Origin: Rhizophagus irregularis
Taxonomy: Eukaryota > Glomeromycota > Glomeromycetes > Glomerales > Glomeraceae
Assembly: GCF_026210795.1 (NCBI RefSeq)
Contig: NC_089450.1
Coordinates: 1,798,001-1,862,000, forward strand
Length of the DNA stretch: 64,000 nucleotides
Direction: 5' to 3'
Positions within the stretch are counted from its first letter, which is position 1. Each line of letters begins with the position of its first letter. Below, piece after piece: positions 1 through 12,700 of this stretch. The notes under the pieces are model-generated. The model made no database searches. It was not told the DNA's origin and saw only the letters and a list, made by a program, of their open reading frames with translations. The position numbers and the translations under genes were made by a program.

Positions 1-711
1 CGATTTGTTACTAATTTTACTGATCGATTTGTTGACAGGTGGCAGGCATTATGGTGCAAATCGTTTATAAAATTAGTTGCCGATTTTTTTGGTACTGATC
101 GGCTAAGGTCAGACTAAATTTCGTCCAATATTCGGCAATTTAAAATTTTGCCAAAATGGACTATTCCGACCAGTGGGCTTAAAATGAAGCTACACATGTC
201 AGGAAGATCTCTATAGAGCCAGAATTATGGAATTAGAATATAGATAAAATTTTAGCAAAATTATAAAGTCATGTGATTTTATAATAGGCCAATCAGAAGT
301 TTCAGACAATTTTAGGAGTTTTGGAAAGATTTCAGAATTTCGAAAGAATTTTGGGATTTCAGAATTAATTTCAAAAACAAAATTCTGGCCAAAATTATTT
401 CAGAATTAGGAAATAATTTTGGGCGGCAGCTTTAGCTGAGTAATAGTTTTAAGGTAGTTTTTATTTGAGTTTTCTATAATTATTTTTTGCAGGAGGCTTA
501 ACATGACTAGAAGGGTTATACTTGCATGTTGGCCCATCTGATAGCTTGTCGTTACTGCATATTGAAGTTATAATGAATTCTCTTGCAGGAAAATGGAACT
601 CCTACAACTACAGTAGCATCTTGTGTGTTATTTATTGCGTATCTGATCAAACTTATGCCTATATTAACTGTATTCTTTTTTTCATAACAATAGGAAGAAG
701 CTTTCAGATCA
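1..711. other. Gene-free AT-rich stretch at window edge
   Basis: No supportable coding region. Short overlapping open frames on both strands at 522-755 have no recognisable motif. Around 290-430 there are several imperfect copies of a short 'cagaattt / aaaatt' word, so this may be the decayed end of a repeat running out of the window. Confidence 0.5.
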
Positions 712-719
712 ATTATACA

Positions 720-1338
720 AGGACCCCAGACATCACATATATAACTCACATTTGAGTTTTAGCAAATTCAATCAAAATTAGGTTAAACTCATAATTTTAG
801 ATAGAGCAAATTGATTGAAAATTAATTAATAGTCATAATTATGAGTTTTAGCAAATTGTATTGATTTTACAAAGTCATATTTTATATTTGAGCAAATTGG
901 TACTTTTTTTTAAATTTAACTTATCCTTTTTTTTTAACTTTATAAATAATATTTTTAAAAATATTAGTTTCAGAGTCCGGGTTATATTTTGGCCAAAATT
1001 AAGTATAATGCAGGCCAAAAACTGTCCGTTTAGTTTCGCAACATTTTATTTTTTAATAATTATTTATTTAATTTATTATTTTTATTAATTATTATTTTAT
1101 CTATAATCTACATATTTTAATTATAAAAATTGGCAGTTTAATTTATATTAATCATTTATTTTTTTATTGATAATAAAAGAAAAAATTATTAACTCATATT
1201 TTGAGTTTTAGCAAATTAGTATAGATTTGAAATGTAATAATTTGATTTTTAGCAAATTAGGTCTATTTTAGCAGGAGCAAAAAGTACTTAAATTCATGCA
1301 GATTAGTTATGAGTTATATATGTGATGTCTGGGGTCCT
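720..1338. mobile_element. Non-autonomous TIR element (hAT-like MITE), AGGACCCC family
   Basis: A 619-bp element with long, nearly perfect inverted ends: AGGACCCCAGACATCACATA at the left and its complement at 1319-1338. It is flanked by an exact 8-bp direct repeat ATTATACA (712-719 and 1339-1346), the target-duplication length of hAT elements. The interior is AT-rich and non-coding, with a repeated 'gagttttagcaaatt' word. Related ends occur at 39094 and 63033. Presumably mobilised by a hAT transposase supplied elsewhere. Confidence 0.85.
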
Positions 1339-1346
1339 ATTATACA

Positions 1347-3734
1347 CGATACAAAAAAGTTAATTGAAAATACTCGTTCTACAATTGGGAACATCAATAA
1401 TAGACTGATATAAATAATAATAGAATTTGTATAAAAATAAAACTAAAATGACAGTTGTTTACCCCATTTTGTAGGTTAATCCAAGAAAGCATGCAAAAGA
1501 CCAACCTGATTCCAAAGATATCAGGCGAGACAGTATGAAATCAATGAATGTTTATTTAGTTTACAAAAATGTTTTCTCACTTTTTCACATTTACAGATTA
1601 AAGTGACACAGAGTTCATCCGCGTCTTCTTTCTCTACAACTGGTAATAACGAATTACAAGATAGTATATATGATATAAAAGATGCGATCGTTAATGATGG
1701 GTGAGTAGTCGATGAATCTGAAGAATTTAATACCAAAAAAGCAGGAAAAATAGATAGTTCAAATTATTACGAGAAGATAAGTACTTGATGATATCACAAT
1801 TTTCAACTCAGAAATAAAACTGCTAAAATGTACACCACTCCAACAAAAAAAGACATTGTGAAAATACAATGCAAATTGATTAATATGCAACTACAAAGAA
1901 AAGGTGGTCCAGCTAAAGCCAGTATATTTTGAATATGGTATGTACTTACAAAGAAGTTGTTATATTTTACAGCATGTTACTGAATTAAGATTTTGTGAAT
2001 GGATAGAACCATTTTCATGGACTTACAGTATAACGAATTATACCGCCCCTAGCCACTTCTTATAACAAAGCTGAAAGTTTCAATCCCATTAGTAGAGTTT
2101 GTGATTAGTTATGTTATCGCTTTGGAAGTATGTGATATCTTCGCTTTGAGTTTATAATAAAATAATTCTCATGATTTTTACCTTTTGCAATATAGGAACG
2201 TATTGCAAATCTTACTAGAGAATTATAAATATCAAGATAATCAAAAAATCGAATTGGCCAAACTACACCACCTACATCTTTTATGCGTAGATTCCCAGAT
2301 ACTTCACAAGTAAAATTGTTACTTAAGTGATAAGGGTTTTAGTTATAGTAGAATTAGAATATTTTCTCCTGATAATTATTATATCTCTGTATACTTAATA
2401 CATTAAGAGACTTGGACAAGTGATGAATGTAAAAGTTTATTGTATTTGATTTTACATCTGAAAGATAGTATATATATTGAAAAATGATTGGCGTTCTATT
2501 TCAAAACGTGTACGTGATTTTTTAACCAACACATATGAATGCTTCTGGGATGAAACTTGCCAAATTTTATTCAAGTACTGAAAATTTCTGATTTTGATGA
2601 ATATCAAATTTTTACTCAACTGTGACTGTCTGGTTCACATTTGCTAAAGTTTTTCTATATTTTAACATTATCTAATCATATATGCTTATCATTTCTACAA
2701 ATAAAATCAATATATGCGCTTATCAATTATTTTAAACTTGTATACTTCTATAAATGTTACAGTATATAAACTGCTTAATGGCTTATCTTTTTATCATAAT
2801 TTTTAAAAGAAAAATACACATGCTAAATATCATTCTCTTGCAGATCAAGATGAGGCTATCAGGCTGATTTGTAACTTATCTCGTGATTTGAATTGCGAGA
2901 AAGTTGTGAGGAAGTACTTGGAAGATAGGGTGATACCTGTAATATGATATATGTCATTCAAAGCACCTCTGGCTAAATCTCCTGTTAATTATGAGAAATT
3001 CACAAACTAATTTAACCAAAAGTGCTATAGGTGCTATATATATGCATGTAAATATAAATAAAAGATAACGCTATATAAATATCTGATATACTTGTAATCA
3101 AATAAAATGAATCTGATATTTTTATGCTAAAAACACTATAATCATTATAAAATACAAAAACTGTAGATCATTATTTTATTGCTTAAACATTTATAAATAT
3201 GGATTTAGATAGCAATATATACTTTAAGTTTAAGCTTGCTTCATTCATTTGATTGTAATATATTATATAAAAGGATAAGTAAAGTATTATCCCTTTTAGA
3301 AGAAAAATATGATAATGAAACACCAGAAATGTAATGCTCCTGTATCTGTGATCTATTTAGAAAAATACTTGAAGAGAATCTAGAAATATTTTTAAGAATA
3401 GATATATTAAAATACATGCAAAGTTTTATGAAAAAGATAAAAAGTTTTGTCCTAGCAGTTCTCCAACCAATTATATATATTGCAGTGTATGTGACTTCCT
3501 AGTATTTATTTTTGATAAACTTATCATTACAATGTTTACTAAAGCACTTATTAAATATTTATTAATAGCATTTATTAAATATAAGATATACTACTTACTC
3601 AAAATTTTAGGACCACCTGGTAAATTAACGAAAATTATGATTTTTTTATCATTCCGTATTTTAATAAATTACTGAAAAATTATATGTGATAATTTTATTA
3701 AATAAATTATAATTTTTCACAATTGAATAATATA
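1347..3734. other. Gene-free, decayed AT-rich sequence
   Basis: No intact reading frame. Some stretches (around 2200-2330, 2830-2930 and 3300-3480) are a little less AT-rich and keep short open frames in changing phase, which would fit a dead coding sequence, but I could not match any protein motif. Confidence 0.4.
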
Positions 3735-3815
3735 TTTTATAAAAGTGATCTTAATGCTCATCAGTAATAAAATTCATCAGGAATAAATTCACCAGGAGTA
3801 AAATTTACCTAAAGT

Positions 3816-4069
3816 TAAGGTTGCTGGAGAAACTAGAGGGTTTTAGCAAATTGGCGAAATGCCAAAATAGCGAAATTTTGCCAAAATTATATAAAAGTCT
3901 TATTAAAAAGTTGGCGAAACTCTGGAGAAAAGCGAAACTTGACAAAATTTATTATAAATGCCAAAATTGCTAAAATTGCCAAAATTTTGCCAAAACTATA
4001 ATAAAACTATAGTAAAATCTTGGAAAAACTAATCGTAGAATTTTGGAGAGATTTAAGCAGGCAACCTTA
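3816..4069. mobile_element. MITE, TAAGGTTGC family, copy 1
   Basis: A 254-bp insertion with ends TAAGGTTGC / GCAACCTTA and an exact 8-bp target duplication CCTAAAGT (3808-3815, 4070-4077). The paralogous repeat near 40690-40720 lacks it, giving an empty site. The interior is built from variants of 'gccaaaattttgcc' and the tract 'tataataaaactatagtaaa'. Other copies lie at 16943 and 28041. The 8-bp duplication suggests a hAT-type transposase. Confidence 0.85.
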
Positions 4070-4171
4070 CCTAAAGTAAAGTTCATTTATATCATATAAT
4101 TTATTAAAATTTAAATTATTTTATTTTGAAAAAACTAATAATTTTTTTAATAAAAGTATTTATATAAAATA

Positions 4172-4368
4172 CAGTCCGACCTCTATATAATCACACCCCA
4201 TATAGTCACATCATATAAAATTCCTCTATATAATCACATCTTTGGGAAATACTAATATATATAATTACTATATAAAAAAACCTTTGTATAATCACATCAT
4301 AGTAAAAGCCTCTATACAGTCACTGATTTTTGCAAAACCGATTAGGTGACTATATAGAGGTCTAACTG
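4172..4368. mobile_element. MITE with CAGTC ends and TA target
   Basis: A 197-bp element starting CAGTCCGACCTCTATATA and ending with its near complement, flanked by TA (4170-4171 and 4369-4370). The interior repeats 'tataatcac / tatagtcac'. The homologous site near 40780 lacks it and has a single TA, confirming insertion with TA duplication as in Tc1/mariner elements. The ends resemble those of the large element at 54308-62937, so both probably use the same transposase. Confidence 0.85.
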
Positions 4369-4469
4369 TATATAATTTAAATATAATAATATATTATACA
4401 ATAATTCATAAATTAGTATTATTATAAAAAATGTGATAAATCTTACAAATATTAAGTAGATTTTATACT

Positions 4470-5290
4470 GTTAAACAACTTTCAATTAATAAAGAAAGTC
4501 AATTTCACTTGACTAAAGTGGTAAAATTACACTCTAAAGTTAGTAAATGAAAAAAAATTTGAAAGTTAGTATCATTATAAAAAACATAGATTTTTCCATA
4601 TGTATTATATTTATTACATCCATAAAAATTAATATACAAGTAGTTTTGATCTTGCTGAACAATTTTTAATTAATTTAAAAGTCAATTTTATTTGACTAAA
4701 GTAGCAAAATTACACTTTAAAGTTAATAAATAAAAAAAAATTTTGAAAGTTAGTACCATTATAAAAAATATGGGTTTCTTTATATATATTATATCTATAC
4801 TTATAAAAATTAATATACAAGTAATTTTGGCTCTATTGAATAACTTTCAATTAATAAAAGAAGTTGATTTCATTTGACTAAAGTCGTGAAAGTAGCGAAA
4901 TTACACTCTGAAGTTAGTAAATAGAAAAAAAAAAAATTCAAAAGTTAGTATCATTATGAAAAATGTTAGTTTTTCCATATGTATTATATTTATTACACCC
5001 ATAAAAATTAATATACAAGTAATTTTAATCTTGCTAAACAATTTTCAATTAATTTAAAAAGTTGATTTTATTTGACTAAAGTAGTGAAATTACACTTTAA
5101 AGTTAATAAATGAAAAAAAAATTTAAAAGTTAGTACCATTATAAAAAATATGAGTTTCTTTATATGTATTATATCTACACTTATAAAAATTAATATACAA
5201 GTAGTTTTGGCTCTGTTGAATAACTTTCAATTAATAAAAGAAGTTGATTTTATTTGACTAAAGTGGTGAAATTATATTAAATAGAAAAAT
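4470..5290. repeat. Tandem array, ~182-bp unit, about five copies
   Basis: Units begin near 4478, 4662, 4845, 5040 and 5222. Each contains 'catttgactaaagt', then 'gaaattacactctaaagtta', an A-run, 'aaaagttagtaccattat', 'tccatatgtattat' and 'taaaaattaatatacaag'. The same array, with the same unit number, is in the 40.6-kb copy. No open frame spans the units. Confidence 0.8.
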
Positions 5291-5571
5291 ATAAAACTTT
5301 AGGAGTTAAACAGTTAGTAGTATTATAAAAAATACAAATTTCTCTATAAATTTCATTTCTAATTTATGAAATTGAGTTATATAGGTTTAATAGTATGTTT
5401 GGAAAGAAAGTTTCAGTTTAAAAAAATTTATAAAAAAATTTTTATTTACGTGTATACAATTGTAAAATATAATACAAATAAAACTAATATAAAATTAAAA
5501 TTATATTACTGGTGAATTTACCAGATATAAAATTCACTTCCTGATGAATTAATTTAAATTAACCATTGCAC

Positions 5572-5694
5572 AGGTCGAAGATGAAAAATCAGACATCAAT
5601 CATAAGATCAATCGTACCAATCAGTCACCAATTAGTCACTGACAGGAATCGATTGCGATTGATTAATACCTGATTTTTCACTTTTCGACCTGTG
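5572..5694. mobile_element. Short foldback element with CACAGGTCGAA ends
   Basis: About 120 bp bounded by CACAGGTCGAA and TTCGACCTGTG, followed inward on both sides by 'atgaaaaatcag'-type sequence and 'accaatcagtcacc' words. The paralogous locus at 42840-42890 runs straight through ('cacccctggtgaatat'), so this is an insertion. The same ends border the much larger non-coding elements at 17555-21864 and 26354-30966; this looks like their smallest deletion derivative. Confidence 0.7.
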
Positions 5695-6099
5695 ACTGGT
5701 GAATATAAAATTAATCCATTTTATAAATTATTAGACAATTTGTTATATTAACAATTTTTTTAGCTATTTTTTAATAAAATAAATAAAATTAATTAGCTTA
5801 ATAATAAAATTTTTTTTTATAAATTTTATTATATAAAATTATACTTATTAAAAAGTTATTATCATGTACAGCTTAATAAAAAGAATCTAGCTTATAATTT
5901 TGCATATTTAAGAATTCAATTTATTACTAAAGTTGCTTAATAAAAAAATCATTTTTTTTTAAAGAAAAATGAAAATAAAAATTAATTTCATATAAAATAT
6001 TTTATTAAAAATTTAATAGAAATATCATCAATACTTTGTAAAATAACTACAAGCCTTATTATTACAATTACTTGTCGATTTATATTTTCAACAAGTTTT

Positions 6100-7015
6100 T
6101 GATAGACTTCATATTGAATTTGTGACTAGTATTCCTGAAGAAGTAACTCTAATTTTCCAAATTCTTTGAACTATTTGTTTTTACTTAAATACGACATTTA
6201 AATTCATCCTACATGTGTTCAATTGGGTTTAAATTGGAGCTTTATTCTGGCTATAGAAGTTGAAATCTGTGTTCTTAAATTTGTGTGTATTGGAACATTA
6301 TTTTGTTAAAAAAATAATTAACATTTTCTTCTTCAAATTACTTTAAAAATGGTTTCACATGATAGCTAAAGATCTTTTATATATATCTTTTACTATCAAC
6401 CTGACCATTGATTTTTACTAAAAAGCCCAACCTATATCAGTTAAAACACTATCACATCATTATACCATCTCCACTATATTTTATGATCAAAATAAAGCAA
6501 CTTACATCATAGTTTTCCTTTGAAAGACACCACACGTAAATTTTTTTATTACTTTAAAATAAAGTGAATCTAGATTTATCACTTTACACAACCTTTTTCC
6601 AGTTATTTATTGTTTAAGATTGTCTTTTATGAACTTAAAATAAATAAATTAGTCAGTTAGGTTCACTTATGAAAGGTTTTTTGAGAGTAGCACAATTATG
6701 ATTTACAGTACTTTTGCTTACTTCTTTTCCAGTTGATTCAATAAATTCTTTTTGCATTTTTTCTGCTAAAGTATGATGATTTTAGGTAAGAATAATTTTA
6801 AGATGGTGCTTATTATGTTCATTTAATTTTTTTGGATATCTACTTTGTAAAGTGATGGTTAAAATACCTGTTTTATGATATTTTGTTATAATATTATGGA
6901 TAGTAATCTTTCTATAACCAGTTTTTCTTAAAATTGTTCTTTCTGGATTTTCAGTTTCATAAAGACCAATAATTCTTCTACACTCAAAATTTGATAGCTC
7001 TTTTGTTTTGACCAT
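6100..7015 (-). pseudogene. Dead Tc1-like transposase
   Basis: The N-terminal 77 residues are still open (6782-7015): a helix-turn-helix of the Tc1 type with 'FECRRIIGLYETE' and a TIHNIITKYHKTG stretch resembling the second HTH. Downstream on the same strand the frame is broken many times, but the C-terminal catalytic motif survives at about 6211-6245 as SSNLNPIEHM, the counterpart of SPDLNPIEHMW. In Tc1 proteins this segment carries the last acidic residue of the DD34E triad. No functional product is expected. Element ends were not found. Confidence 0.75.
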
Positions 7016-9416
7016 TTTATTTCACTTAATGAAGAAATGAAGAAAAAAATAAACATTACGTATGATGGTTACTATTTATTTATTATTATTGTAACAAAAA
7101 ATCCCTTATTTTAGTTACACAAAATCCATTTTTGTCGTACATTTTAAAAATCATTAGAAACTTTTAAGTAAATAGTATATATTTAAAAAGTATTTATAAA
7201 TACTGATTTAAAGTATTAAAAAAGTATTTAATTTTTTAAATACTTAATAAATAATCAAATTTAATATTATTAAGCATTTATTTTTTATTGTTTAATAAGT
7301 ATAAAATTTTAATATTTATTAAATATTACTATTTGGTAAACATAAGGTTTTATTTGGTTTAATTTCATGATGTTATATTAATTTCTAGTATACTAATAAT
7401 TTAACTTTGATTTTAAATTAATTTAATTTTTAGAATTATATTATTATTTTAATACATTAATTTAATTTTAATTCTAAAGTAAAAAAAATTATTTCTAATA
7501 TTAATTTCAATAGATTTATAGATTTTAAATTAAAATTATCATTTAAATAACAGTTTTTAGTTTAAATATTATAGATATAGATTTTGTAATTTTCTTGGCT
7601 TAATTATTTAATTATTTGTATTAAAAATATTTTTAATTCCAATTTTATAGAAATAATAATATTTAGTTCAATTATAATAATAATAATAATACTATAACAA
7701 AAATAAATCAAAATATATATCATGAAGATTTAAAAATTAAAAATATATTAATTTATATTATTTCATTAAATTAATTTTTATTATATATTAGAAAATTTCT
7801 TAATTTACACTAGGTGTTTATACATATTACGTGACTTTATTAAAAAGTTATTTTAAAAAAAAAAATTTTAATAAATATAATTTTAAAAGGAACATGAAGT
7901 ATGTGTATTTTTGTCTGTTCTGCAAGTTTACTTAATATATATATATACAGTATATATTGATATTGAATGTCAATTTTGATTTATATAACAAATTCTCTGT
8001 TTTTTCGTTAAATTTAATTCAACATTAAATGATCAGCATAGACAATTTACTTTTTTAGAAACCCGTGTTTGAACACCCACTGAAAATCGTAATAGGTTTA
8101 ACTTTTATTTAATAAGTAAAATAAAGTTAAAATTCTTTATAATGATTAATATTTAAATAATATTAATAACTATTTATGGTTATTATGCCATATTTAGTTA
8201 TAGACAATGAAAAAAGTTGTACTTTCAAAAAAACGTAAATCTATTTGTAAAAAATTAAACTATTTTTTATCTATTTATATATAGTATATAGTAGGTTACT
8301 GTAGTTATTATAGTAGAGAAGAAATAATTATGTTATTGGCTTGGAAATACTTCGCATATTTTAAATCGTTTAGTTTTAGGAATGATGTTTTTACACGTTG
8401 GTTGTAAATAATAAGTAGTGTGAAACCAGAACAAGGGTTTGTAAAAGAATCTCTAATTACAATCACGTGATAGATTATGTTTATTACACCAGGTAAATTC
8501 GTTAATAAATATTTTAAAATCAAAGCTCTGAAACATAAAAATAAAAATAAAAATAAAAATAAAATAAATATTTGAATTTCAGCAAAGGATCTGGACCATA
8601 TTAAAAAACATCTTGGTAATTTCAAAAAAAAGGTTATTTTGAAATTGTAGTACAATTATTTTTTAATTCAAGTATCTTAGTTCTTGGCAATTAAACAATT
8701 AATAAATACAATCTTGATTAAACTCCGAGAAATAACAAATGTATAACGATCGAAAAGATTCTCTTTTTATTATGACTACATGTATTAATCTTTAAATTTA
8801 ACGTGTAGTTGCTAAAAGATCGTAATGATTAAATTATTTAGGTAAAAAAAGGATTAGTGATAAAATATTTCTTTCTTGTACTGTATATAATAAAAGAATG
8901 TAGGATTTAGCTGTTTGAAATTAATTGTCTATTTATTGAAAATCATTCAATTTCCTTAACAGTGAATTTTTGCTTTCAATTGCCAATCTCGCATTACACG
9001 TTGATGCAAGTTTGGAGAATAAAGAGAAAAATATAAATGTTTACAGTAAATTATTGGATTTTTTTTTCTTGAAATAGAAATGATAATTATAAACAAGTCA
9101 CACGGTAAAGTAATTGAAACCTATCTGCAAATTAGATGAATATTTTTATTTGTAATACAGAAATACATTGTTATTTCTCCTTTTTTATACCAAGCTTTAA
9201 TTGTAAAGAGGCAGTAATGAATTCAAGCCACGAAATTTGAATGCGGAAGAAGCAGCTGCAATTAAGTAATGTTGCATTACACTTGTCTGTTTGCTTCATA
9301 TAAATTTATGGCACGAAATTCCATCCAATTAGTTTTTTTTTGCTTAAAAGTATATTAAAAAAACAAAAATTACGGAGCTAAATTATTATATAAAAGATGG
9401 TGTTTGAGAAAAATTT
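7016..9416. other. Gene-free AT-rich spacer
   Basis: Very low complexity, largely A/T. Contains an (AAAATA)n microsatellite at about 8538-8568. An open frame there (8308-8655, minus) is low-complexity and unsupported. Nothing else recognised. From about 8930 the sequence is slightly less AT-rich, approaching the channel gene. Confidence 0.5.
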
Positions 9417-9739
9417 TTCTTTTTGGTGTTCACCGTTTTCTCTCCTCGTTTTTTCCTCATCCTCATTTTCCTTGTTCTCTCTTCGAGAACATTCCACCAT
9501 CCTCCTACCTATTTTACTTAATTACTAACTACTTTATGCGATACATATAATATTAACTTAGATTACGACTTTCCTTTATTACAAATCCAATTATCCTTTG
9601 TATGTCATTTGAGATTATTGCACATATCTCTTTTATTTCTATCATACAGATTTTTTTGTTGTTTCTCCATTTTGCAAGCTTAGTTTTTATTCTTTTATCT
9701 AAACCTTTCATCTTTTATTTAATATAACACTTTAACATA
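9417..9739 (+). promoter_or_regulatory. Putative promoter / 5' leader of the channel gene
   Basis: Directly upstream of the chosen ATG lies a pyrimidine-rich tract (about 9417-9520, rich in 'ttctctcctcg' and 'ctcatcctcattttcc'), then AT-rich leader. CT-rich tracts are common just upstream of transcription starts in fungi. No TATA box is assigned because nearly all of the DNA is AT-rich. Confidence 0.4.
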
Positions 9740-12700
9740 ATGACGTATCCATATGATCATCATAAAAATAATTTTGTAATAAGTGTTAGCCCAAACGGCA
9801 AAGAACTAGCTTCTTTAGACATTTGTAAGTATGATGTTTGACATTTAACAGCATTAAATGCGTTACTAAAATAATATATTTTTTCTCTATTTAAATATAG
9901 CAAATAATACATTACAAACATGGAAATTAATAGATAAAAACTTGATTCCAATAGAGCATTTTTGGCAACATCATCAATCCTCAACCACAGATTCCGCATT
10001 ATTCTCACGGTCAATTGCAATAAGTGATAGAGATAAAAACAATAATATATTTATAGTAATATCAAAAGTATATGAGCAAGACCTCCATGTAAAAGGAAAA
10101 AAGAGAAAAGAAGAAGAGAAAACCGAAGAGAGTTTACAAGAAGTAGTTAGTAGTTTATCTTCCTCTATCCCGCATCATAATAATCGCCCATCTATTGATT
10201 CAGATTCCACACTCACTTATCATAATAATTCGGCTGTTTTGGCTTCTAGACCTAACCATCATAACAATTCATCTATCAGTTCAATACCTACCCATCATAA
10301 CAATTCATCTATCAGTTCAATACCTACCCATCAAAACAATTCATCTATCAGTTCAATACCTACCCATCATCACAACTCATCTGTCAGTTCAGTATCTAGA
10401 TATACACATCATAACAATTCATCTGTTAGTTCGATATCTAAATATACACATCATAGCAATCCATCTGTAAGTTCTCATCCAAATTCTAGAAATACGCATC
10501 ATCAAAACAATCTATCTGTTGCATCAACGCCTATATTCACGCATCAACATAATTTATCTGTTGATTCAAGTAATTTTGCATTTTCAATTGACTCCATACC
10601 TAGTTATCGAGAAGAACATGCCATCATTATAATTCACGTTAAAGCTGATAAAACCAATCGAATAATTGACTCTTCTACTATTAGAGGATTAAGAGGAGGA
10701 ATAGTCGAATTTATCGATTCAAATACACTAATAATTCTCCGTGGTACAGAATTTACTCGAATAGTTCTTGAAGAAGATAAAATTTTAAATTTTACATTAC
10801 ATCCGGATCAATTTCAATACCAAGAATCAATGATACGTGAATTAAAAATGTGCAGTTTAAAGTCAAGTAAGGCGTTACTAAGTAGAACTGTTGTGAAACA
10901 TTACTTTTTTTTGTGTAAAAGTACTCGAGAAAATAATATTTTTGAAATGTACGATTTACGTGACTTTGAATTAAAACATGTATTTCATACGAAAAAAATT
11001 GGAATTGACAATTTAGGATGTGAATATAATAATGATGGAGGATTTAGAACTCCGTTATATGCTATATCCGAAAATGGTAAATTGATGGCCGTTAGTCTTT
11101 GTAAAAAATCCATTGCTATATTCTTGATAGAAAATAGTTTAATGGTAGCGATTCATGATTTCTGCAATAAGTCTGATAGTGATAATTCATCCTCGGCAAA
11201 AATTCTTGATATGAAATTTTATGATAATGATGAAAAATTGGTAGTATTAACACAAGAAGGAAATAATGAAGTCTATACTACGATATGGGATTTATTTAAT
11301 TGTAATATACACAATCCATATACAGCTCATTTGGATCCTTCTAGTTTACAATCTCTTGAAGAACCCATCGATTATGGAATGAGAAAATATAAACAAAGTA
11401 AAGGTAGACCATTAGGAATTTTTTCTAATTATTTGGTTTACCCTTCTCAATTTGTTAATGGAAACAATGGAGTTTATTTAATTCCGTTCGATCAAGAGGA
11501 AGTCCGCTGGAATAAATATGTTACTAAAATTAATATTAATGAAGTTAACGACAAGAAAAATCATTATAAAGTTTTTGATCATAATGGAAAATTACTTGAC
11601 CGTTTCGATCGTCATAAGCTTATAATAAAGGATAGTGAACCATGGAATAATAGTGATGATAAATCACAAATAGTAGTTTGGTTAAATGATAAAAAAACTA
11701 TCCAATTAATTATTGGTAATGAAACTATACAAGTATGGGAAGAACATAAAAAACTTGTATATATTTGGGCTCCCTTATTATCCCGAAGTTATTACATTGA
11801 TACCTTCAATAAACCTACAGATTCCCTTATTTCTTCCCTATCCTATTCTAGATCCGATCATTGTAAAATACATAGATTCATTTTAAAGAAATTTTCCAAT
11901 CATCAATATCAATATAAAATAAGATTCTCATTCGGTGATAAAGATATTTCTAAGCATCTACCGAGAGAAAAAGATTATATTAAATCTGCATGTAATGCAA
12001 TTGAATTTTTACAGTGGCAAATGAAACATACTAAATATCTAGATAACAAATTACGTAGATATTTGAATAAAACTATTCAAGAGACGAGGTTACTTATAAA
12101 AAAATTTATTAACGAACAACCACAAACTTGGAAATTATTAGATATAAAAGAATGTATTATGTCTCATTTGGTGGCCGCCGGATGTGATGATTTAATCTCA
12201 TACATTGTTTATGAAAAGAGAGATTTAATGTTACATAATCCAAGAAGATATGCTTGGTCCAAAAGAGAAAGTGATGAATGCAATAGATTAATTAGATTAA
12301 TTGATGTTAAGAGAAAAATTTTAAATCGGGAAATTCCTCAAATTCCTCAGCAAGAAAAAAAGCGTTTAAATGGTGATTGTTTGAGAAAACCCAGTGATTT
12401 GAAAATTGCTATTGATCATAAAAACAAAAATGCAGTCAAAGGTCTTGTAAGATATTATTCAATTCTTGCCATGGATCATACTGGCTGGATGTTTACCGTG
12501 TCTGATGAATTATTAGAATTACTTAAATACAATTCAGGTAAATTTATGTATAAATAATATATTTAAAAATGTGATTTAATTTGATCGTTTAGTAACTTGA
12601 AAATTTTTGTAGATTACGTAGTGGACTTGTTTTATCAACCTGTCAGTATTCCGTATACCCAAATCAAGTCGCGTCTTTTTGCATTTTACGTAATAATATC

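Larger units (their letters stand above)
3735..5730. mobile_element. Two-kb non-coding repeat element, copy 1 (family also at 40.6 kb)
   Basis: This segment aligns along its length with 40625-42905. Its ends carry degenerate inverted sequence of the GTGAATTTACC type (e.g. 'aattcaccaggagtaaaatttacc' at left against 'ctggtgaatttacc' near 5510 at right). The interior is a five-unit tandem array. No coding capacity. Copy 1 carries three insertions absent from copy 2 (3816-4069, 4172-4368 and about 5570-5692), so the two copies date each other's insertions. Mechanism unknown; a long-TIR non-autonomous DNA element is the simplest reading. Confidence 0.65.

Noticed and set aside
8308-8655. 115-residue minus-strand frame
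   Set aside because: Its core is the (AAAATA)n microsatellite read as Phe/Leu; no gene-like features.
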